64,000 nt of DNA from JACQFK01 sp036383955 (GTDB lineage Bacteria > Planctomycetota > MHYJ01 > JACPRB01): the NCBI GenBank assembly GCA_036383955.1, contig DASVNH010000041.1, forward strand, positions 6,062 through 70,061, given 5' to 3'. Made by a program: the position numbers and the translations under genes. Positions 59,351 through 64,000 of this stretch are shown in pieces (position 1 is the first letter of the stretch; every line of letters begins with the position of its first letter). The notes below the pieces were generated by a model. That model was not told the DNA's origin and ran no database searches. It saw nothing but the letters and a program-made list of their open reading frames with translations.

Positions 59351-60967
59351 ATGCAGCGGGAGATTCTCGACGCCTTCGCGCGCTTCCGGCGCCGCCATGT
59401 CTGGATGCGCGGGTGGGACGTCTTCCTCGACGCGGCGTTCGTCATGACCGTGACGTCCGCCGCGCTCTTTCTCGTCGACCGCCTGGCCTTCGAGCTGGGC
59501 CTCGCGTCGCCGCGGCTCTCGACCCGCGAAATGATCGTCACGCTGGGCGTCGGCACGCTCGCCCTCGCCGCCCTGGTCGCCGCCGCCGCCGCCCTCCTGC
59601 GCCCCGTGTCGCCCGCCCGGCTCGCGCGCGAAATCGACCGCGCGGGCGGCGGCGAGGAGCGCTTCCTCTCGGCGCTGGAAGTCGCGGCCGCCGGCGGCGG
59701 CGGCGTGTTCGCGCCCGCGCTGTGCCGCGACGCCCTCCGGATCGCGGACGCGGCGGCGCCGTCGCGCGTCGTGCCGCGCCCGCCCGTGGGGCACCGCTGG
59801 GCCATCCTGCTGTCGCTCGGCGCGGCGGGCGTCCTCTACGCCGTCCCCGCCCGCGAATACGCCGCGCCGATCGCGGGCTTCGAGGTCTCGCACGTCCGCG
59901 GGCCCGCGCCGCTGGAAGTCGGGTTCGAGGACGCGTCCATCGGCGCGATCCGGGAGTTCCGCTGGACGTTCGGCGACGGCGGAGAAGCGGAAGGCGAAAA
60001 AGTCGAGCACGTCTACGAGACCCCGGGCCGCTACCGGGCGCGCCTGCGCGTGGAAGGGCCGGGCGGGGCGTCGGAGAAGGATGTCGAGATCGAAGTCCTC
60101 GCTCCCGACGCGGCCTTCGCGGATTTCAGCGGGGAGCCGCGGAAGGGGCGCGACCGCGTGGCGGTCTACTTCAAGAACCTGTCGAAGAACGGGAAGGCCT
60201 TCGAGTGGGATTTCGGCGACGGCGCGCAGTCGTCGGACCGCGACCCCGTCCACGTCTACGAAGGGCCCGGCCAGTACACGGTGAAGCTGCGCGTGACCAA
60301 CGAGCTCGGCGAGGACTCCAAGGTCCGCGAGAAGTACGTCAAGGTGGCCCATCCGCTGGAACCGCTGGCCGACTTCCGGGGCATGCCCCGCGAAGGGGAA
60401 GCGCCGCTCGAGGTGGTCTTCGAGGACCTCTCCACGGGCGCGCTGACCGACTGGACCTGGGACCTCGGCGACCTGATCGCGGGCGAGGCGCGGATCAGCA
60501 AGGAGCGCAATCCGGTCTACGTCTATCGCGTCCCGGGCTGGTACACGGTGCGGCTCCGCGTGAAGGGCCCGCACGGCGAGGACGACGTCGAGAAAGTCCG
60601 CTACATCCACGTGAAAGAGGAAGGCCAGGGAAAGGGCCCCAGCAAATCCAAGGCGCCCCAGCCGCCCAAGAAGACCACGCCGGTCGCCGGCGGCCCGAAG
60701 CCTCCCCCCGACGGCCCTCAGCCCAAGTTCAAGGACCTGCCCGCGGAGCTGCGGCACCCCGACGCCCCCAAGGATCTCGTCGAGAAGGACGTGAAGGTCT
60801 ACACCCCGCCGCCGCCGGGGTCGCCGGGCGGCCCCGACGCCAAGTCGCTGGAGTCCGTGCTCCCCGAGTACCGGCGCGCGGCCGAGGACTCCATCGAGCG
60901 CGAGCGGATCCCTCCGGTCCTGCGCGAGCACCTGCGGCGGTACTTCGACGGCCTCCGGCCGAAATGA
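59351..60967 (+). CDS. Membrane protein with three PKD domains
   Basis: The product is 538 residues from the ATG at 59351, preceded by AAGGAG and TACAAT; an ATG at 59324 adds nine residues. The N-terminal helices (about 27-45, 60-85 and 148-165) are followed by three PKD domains with REFRWTFGDGG, FEWDFGDGA and TDWTWDLGDL, each ending in the YxxPGxYxVxLRV motif. A Lys/Pro linker and a short helical end follow. PKD domains usually mediate extracellular binding. It is the first of four genes overlapping by ATGA. Confidence 0.8.
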   Translation: MQREILDAFARFRRRHVWMRGWDVFLDAAFVMTVTSAALFLVDRLAFELGLASPRLSTREMIVTLGVGTLALAALVAAAAALLRPVSPARLAREIDRAGGGEERFLSALEVAAAGGGGVFAPALCRDALRIADAAAPSRVVPRPPVGHRWAILLSLGAAGVLYAVPAREYAAPIAGFEVSHVRGPAPLEVGFEDASIGAIREFRWTFGDGGEAEGEKVEHVYETPGRYRARLRVEGPGGASEKDVEIEVLAPDAAFADFSGEPRKGRDRVAVYFKNLSKNGKAFEWDFGDGAQSSDRDPVHVYEGPGQYTVKLRVTNELGEDSKVREKYVKVAHPLEPLADFRGMPREGEAPLEVVFEDLSTGALTDWTWDLGDLIAGEARISKERNPVYVYRVPGWYTVRLRVKGPHGEDDVEKVRYIHVKEEGQGKGPSKSKAPQPPKKTTPVAGGPKPPPDGPQPKFKDLPAELRHPDAPKDLVEKDVKVYTPPPPGSPGGPDAKSLESVLPEYRRAAEDSIERERIPPVLREHLRRYFDGLRPK

Positions 60968-62025
60968 TCTACCTCGACCACGCCGCCTCGACGCCGGCGC
61001 GGCCCGAGGCGCGCGCCGCGATGGAGCCCTGGCTCGCCGACGCCGGCAATCCCTCGAGCCTTCACGCGGCCGGCCGCCGCGCGCGCCGGGCCGTCGAGGA
61101 CGCCCGCGAGCGCGTCGCCGCCCGCCTGGGCGCCGACCCGAAGGAGATCGTCTTCACGTCGGGCGCCACGGAGGCGAACCACCTGGCCCTCCTCGGCGTG
61201 GCCGGGCACGTCGTGACGACGTCCATCGAGCACGCGTCCGTGCTGGAGCTCTGCGCGACGCGCGTGGCGCCGGACGCGGAGGGCGTCGTGAGCGCGAAGG
61301 ACGTCGCCGCGGCCGTCACGCCGAAGACGGTCCTCGTCTCGGTCATGGCCGTGAACAACGAGACCGGCGCGGTCCAGCCGCTCGAGGCGATCCGCCGGGC
61401 GCTGCCCAAGGGCGTGCTCCTGCACACGGACGCGGCCCAGGCCGTCGGGCGCTTTCCCGTCGACCTCGCCGTCGCGGATCTCGTGACGTTCTCCGCTCAC
61501 AAGATCCAGGGGCCGAAGGGCGTCGGGGGCCTGCGCGTCCGCAAAGGCGTGGCGCTCGCGCCGCTCCTGAAGGGCGGCGGGCAGGAGTTCGAGCGCCGCG
61601 CGGGCACCGAGAACGTCGCGGGCATCGTCGGCTTCGCGGCGGCGCTGGACCTGGCCTGCGCCGCGCTGGCGGAGGACGTCGCGCGCCAGGCGGCCCTGCG
61701 CGATCGCCTCGAAGCGGGCCTGGGCGGGACGCGCAACGGGCCGGCCGCGGGCCGCGCCGCCCACCTCGCGAACGTGGCCTTTGAGGGCGTCGACGGCGAA
61801 GCGGCGGTCCTCGCGCTCGACGCCGAGGGCGTCTGCGTGTCGTCGGGCTCGGCCTGCGCGTCGGGCGGGACGGAGCCGTCGCACGTGCTGCTCGCGATGG
61901 GCCAGTCCAAGGCGCGCGCGAAGGCGGGGATCCGCTTCAGCCTCGGGCCGTCGACGACGGAAGCCGAGATCGACGCGGCCGTCCAGGCGGCCCGCCGGGT
62001 CGTTGAACGTCTGAGGAAACGATGA
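60964..62025 (+). CDS. Cysteine desulfurase (NifS/IscS family)
   Basis: The product is 353 residues, class V aminotransferase. The start MIYLDHAASTPARPEARAAM is diagnostic. PLP is held by the Lys in SAHKIQGPKG and the Asp/Gln in HTDAAQAVG. The active Cys lies in VSSGSACASGGTEPSH, a short loop of the IscS-like group. It makes persulfide sulfur from cysteine for Fe-S clusters or tRNA, and perhaps the MoaD-type carriers. No iscU follows; it is between the PKD gene and cutA. Confidence 0.93.
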   Translation: MIYLDHAASTPARPEARAAMEPWLADAGNPSSLHAAGRRARRAVEDARERVAARLGADPKEIVFTSGATEANHLALLGVAGHVVTTSIEHASVLELCATRVAPDAEGVVSAKDVAAAVTPKTVLVSVMAVNNETGAVQPLEAIRRALPKGVLLHTDAAQAVGRFPVDLAVADLVTFSAHKIQGPKGVGGLRVRKGVALAPLLKGGGQEFERRAGTENVAGIVGFAAALDLACAALAEDVARQAALRDRLEAGLGGTRNGPAAGRAAHLANVAFEGVDGEAAVLALDAEGVCVSSGSACASGGTEPSHVLLAMGQSKARAKAGIRFSLGPSTTEAEIDAAVQAARRVVERLRKR

Positions 62026-62336
62026 GCGAGACGCTGACGCTGGTGACGTGCCGCGACGTCCGCCAGGCGCGGCGGATCGCGCGCGCGCTGGTCGTCGAGC
62101 GCCTCGCCGCCTGCGTGAACGTGGTGCCGGGCGTCGCGTCGATCTACCGCTGGAAGGGCAAGGTCGAGGAGGCGCGGGAGGCGCTGCTGCTCGTGAAGTC
62201 GACGTCCGCCCGGGCCCGGCGCCTGGAGGCGCGGGTGAAGGCGCTGCATACCTACGAGGTGCCCGAGGTGGTCACGCTGAAGATCGACGGCGGCGGCGCG
62301 GACTACCTGCGCTGGCTGCGGGAGAACGCGCGATGA
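62022..62336 (+). CDS. cutA: CutA1 divalent-ion tolerance-family protein
   Basis: The product is 104 residues. TLVTCRDVRQARRIARALVVERLAACVNVVPGVASIYRWKGKVEEAREALLLVKS and YEVPEVVTLKI are the family pattern; the trimer has ferredoxin-like fold. The cation-tolerance role is debated. It overlaps the desulfurase (ATGA) and the next gene. Confidence 0.93.
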   Translation: MSETLTLVTCRDVRQARRIARALVVERLAACVNVVPGVASIYRWKGKVEEAREALLLVKSTSARARRLEARVKALHTYEVPEVVTLKIDGGGADYLRWLRENAR

Positions 62337-62755
62337 GCTTCACCGCGAAGGTCGTGGGCGGCGTGACGGTGGTGATGGGCGCCGCGCTCGCCTTCATCCT
62401 CTTCTTCCGGACGAGCGACGAGGCCGCCATCGAGGCCCTGCTGCGCGCGGGCGCGGAGGCGGCGCAGAAGGCGGACGCGGACGGGGTGATCGCGATCGTC
62501 TCGACGTCCTTCAAGTCCGCCCAGGGGGACCACGCGTGGGCGGTCCAGCGGATCCGGGGCGCGCTGACGCGGAGCCCGGGGTTCATCGAAGTGCTGGGCT
62601 GCGCGGTCCAGGTGATCGACGAGGAGACGGCCCAGGCTTCGATCCGGCTGCGGGGCTACCTCGGGAAGAACGAGCTGTGGCGGGCGGGCTTCGACCTGCG
62701 GCTGCGGAAGGAAGAGGGCGGCTGGAAGGTGACGTCCGCCGAAGAGCTCCGGTAG
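62333..62755 (+). CDS. Small anchored NTF2-like protein
   Basis: The product is 140 residues from the ATG at 62333, overlapping cutA's stop. One hydrophobic segment (VVGGVTVVMGAALAFILFF) precedes a domain with AIEALLRAGAEAAQKADADGVIAIVSTSFK, and WRAGFDLRLRKEEGGWKVTSAEEL, like the DUF4440/SnoaL-type NTF2 fold. No catalytic residues can be assigned. It ends the run starting with the PKD gene. Confidence 0.7.
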   Translation: MSFTAKVVGGVTVVMGAALAFILFFRTSDEAAIEALLRAGAEAAQKADADGVIAIVSTSFKSAQGDHAWAVQRIRGALTRSPGFIEVLGCAVQVIDEETAQASIRLRGYLGKNELWRAGFDLRLRKEEGGWKVTSAEELR

Positions 62756-62767
62756 GCCCCCCTCGGG

Positions 62768-62864
62768 CCTTCGCCCGCCGTAGCGGGCACGGGCTACGGC
62801 CCGCGAAGGCGGGGGGCGGGGGGGGACTTCTTGGCTCTTGGCTCCAGGTACTTGGCTCTCGTCC
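62768..62864. repeat. Half heptamer palindrome joined to a different hairpin (copy 4)
   Basis: A long hairpin CCTTCGC..CCGTAGC with GCTACGG..GCGAAGG (62768-62809) is followed by a G-run and then CTTGGCT, CTTGGCT, CCAGGTA, CTTGGCT, CTCGTCC (62830-62864). The right arm is nearly that of copy 1; the left arm has been replaced by another palindrome. It adjoins the dapA stop. Confidence 0.75.
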
Positions 62865-63737
62865 CTAGATGACCTTGCAGGCCTTGAGCGTCTTCTCGAG
62901 CTTCTCTTCGTTCGCGGCGGACATCTCGCACATCGGCAGCCGGAACTCCCCGCCGTACATGCCCATCTTCTTCAGCGCCGTCTTCACCGGGATCGGGTTG
63001 GTCTCGATGAAGAGGTCCTTGAAGATCGCGAAGTAGCGGTCGTGGATCTCGCGGGCCTTGGCGACGTCCCCCTTGTTCGCCGCCGCGACCATGTCGGCGA
63101 CGCCCTTCGGGATGATGTTGGCCGCGACCGAGACGACGCCGATCGCGCCCAGGCACATCATGGGGAACGTGAGGGAGTCCTCGCCGGAGAGGATCTGGAT
63201 GTCGCAGAGCTTCCGCGTCTGCGTCACCTGCTCGACGTTCCCGCAGGCGTCCTTGATCGCGATGATGTTCTTGAGCTTGGCGAGCCGCGCGGTGGTCTCG
63301 GGGGCGATGTTCACGCCCGTGCGCGCGGGGACCGTGTAGAGCATGATCGGGAGGTCGACGGCCTTCGCCACCGCCTCGTAGTGCCGGTACAAGCCCTCCT
63401 GGGTGGGCTTGTTGTAGTAGGGCGTGACCATGAGCGCGCCGTCGGCGCCGAGCTCCTTGGCCATCCTCGTCTGCTCGATGGAATCGGCGGTGTCGTAGGT
63501 GCCGGTGCCGGGAAAGACCTTGAGCTTGCCCTTGGCGGCCTTGACGACCGTCTTGATGATGTTCGCCTTCTCCTCCGCGGAGAGGACGGGGCCCTCGCCG
63601 GTGGTGGCGGCGGGGCAGAGGCCGGTCGTGCCGTTGGCGGCGTGGAATTCGACGAGCTCCTGGACCTTCTTGAGGTCGACCTCGCCCTTCTTGTAGGGCG
63701 TGACGAGCGCGACGAACGAGCCCTGGAGGTTGATCAT
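62865..63737 (-). CDS. dapA: 4-hydroxy-tetrahydrodipicolinate synthase
   Basis: The product is 290 residues from the ATG at 63737; 21 further codons upstream are open but not homologous. The enzyme condenses pyruvate with aspartate semialdehyde for lysine and diaminopimelate. It has GSFVALVTPYKKGEVD, CPAATTGEGPVLS (TTGE), the Tyr in LYTVPARTG, the Schiff-base Lys in IIAIKDA and LSGEDSLTF. TVPARTG replaces the usual NVPxRTG. It is a single gene with an ATCAACCTCC region upstream. Confidence 0.93.
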   Translation of the reverse strand: MINLQGSFVALVTPYKKGEVDLKKVQELVEFHAANGTTGLCPAATTGEGPVLSAEEKANIIKTVVKAAKGKLKVFPGTGTYDTADSIEQTRMAKELGADGALMVTPYYNKPTQEGLYRHYEAVAKAVDLPIMLYTVPARTGVNIAPETTARLAKLKNIIAIKDACGNVEQVTQTRKLCDIQILSGEDSLTFPMMCLGAIGVVSVAANIIPKGVADMVAAANKGDVAKAREIHDRYFAIFKDLFIETNPIPVKTALKKMGMYGGEFRLPMCEMSAANEEKLEKTLKACKVI

Positions 63738-63772
63738 AGGGGGGTCGATGGTAGGGGAGGCGGGGGGCGGAG

Positions 63773-64000
63773 TCAAGAACCCGCGTGCAGGGGGGCCCAC
63801 TGCCAGCCGCCGTCGTTCTTCAGCGTCAGGACGGCGTCGTAGAAGCGATGGGCGTCGACGGCCGCCGCGATGCTGATGACCGCGATCGACGTCGCGGCGA
63901 AGAGATCGAGGGCCTGATCCAGCTGTTCGGTGCTGAGGCCGGCGCCGGGCCGCTCGAGGAACACGACCCGCGGCGCCCAGAGCAGCACGCGGACGAACGC
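63773..64000 (-). CDS. ABC transporter ATP-binding/permease protein (YddA/SbmA type), C-terminal end only
   Basis: Seventy-five codons from the window edge to the stop. AFVRVLLWAPRVVFLERP resembles the post-signature helix and Walker B of fused YddA/ABC-membrane_2 proteins (ARLLLHxPRWIFLDEATSALD), and TSIAVISIAAAVDAHRFYDAVLTLKNDGGWQW resembles their H-loop and end (TVISIGHRxxLxxFHDxxLxLxxxGxWxL). However, the Walker B Asp-Glu is replaced by Glu-Arg and the switch His by Ala, so this nucleotide site may be dead. The start lies outside. Confidence 0.65.
   Translation of the reverse strand, partial: AFVRVLLWAPRVVFLERPGAGLSTEQLDQALDLFAATSIAVISIAAAVDAHRFYDAVLTLKNDGGWQWAPLHAGS

Overview
This is a GC-rich, gene-dense bacterial chromosome segment, intact apart from one gene cut at each end. 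It looks like a diderm (Gram-negative-type) bacterium: it has outer-membrane barrels and a porin, an OmpA/Pal-type lipoprotein, a RseB-like sensor with its ECF sigma and anti-sigma factors, type IV pilus/type II secretion genes and MurJ. The many small secreted proteins of unknown function, PDZ/HtrA duplications, HEAT and zinc-ribbon proteins, an excisionase-HTH/acidic/TM protein and very short signal peptides suggest an uncultured Planctomycetota-like lineage. That assignment is an inference; Myxococcota or Acidobacteriota are not excluded. No tRNA, rRNA or CRISPR array was seen.

Left part (1-21 kb): pilB and the start of pilC; a PDZ protein; an M50 site-2 protease operon; an NHEJ pair (ku-ligD) followed by small membrane stress proteins; an envelope-stress operon (ECF sigma, zinc-finger anti-sigma, RseB-like, Spy/CpxP-like) with a palindrome in front; a peroxiredoxin; a pair of zinc-ribbon proteins, the larger with a long helical-repeat body; and a solitary N6-adenine methyltransferase.

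Centre (21-26 kb): the probable replication origin. A ParB-like gene diverges from an FHA-TM gene that overlaps dnaA. After dnaA come about 310 non-coding bases with one perfect and two degenerate DnaA boxes and a 49-bp AT-rich block, then tsaC/sua5. Next are a MshEN-like/STAS protein, an active HtrA lipoprotein followed by a larger protein that looks like a doubly degenerate HtrA, a CBS protein, a porin, AMMECR1, an OmpA lipoprotein and a group of small secreted paralogues.

Right part (37-64 kb): prfB with a classical programmed frameshift, a complete potABCD polyamine transporter, a DUF1570-like metallopeptidase, an M24 aminopeptidase, fhs-folD one-carbon genes, a 973-bp REP/RAYT mobile element, a sugar epimerase with a processive GT2, a moaD-moaE-yjbQ-VOC-FMN reductase run, dut, mazG-like, murJ, a PKD protein, a cysteine desulfurase, cutA and dapA. 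Many neighbours overlap by 4 bp (ATGA/GTGA), indicating translational coupling.

The most unusual content is non-coding. There is a family of intergenic palindromes built from 7-bp units around a C-run/G-run core (347, 38568, 54042, a half copy at 62768, relatives at 59214 and 42160). The termini of the REP element encode the last residues of three genes. A 31-bp class of palindrome is shared by the ECF sigma operon and a zinc-ribbon gene 30 kb away. A terminator appears to be a copy of part of the neighbouring AMMECR1 coding sequence.
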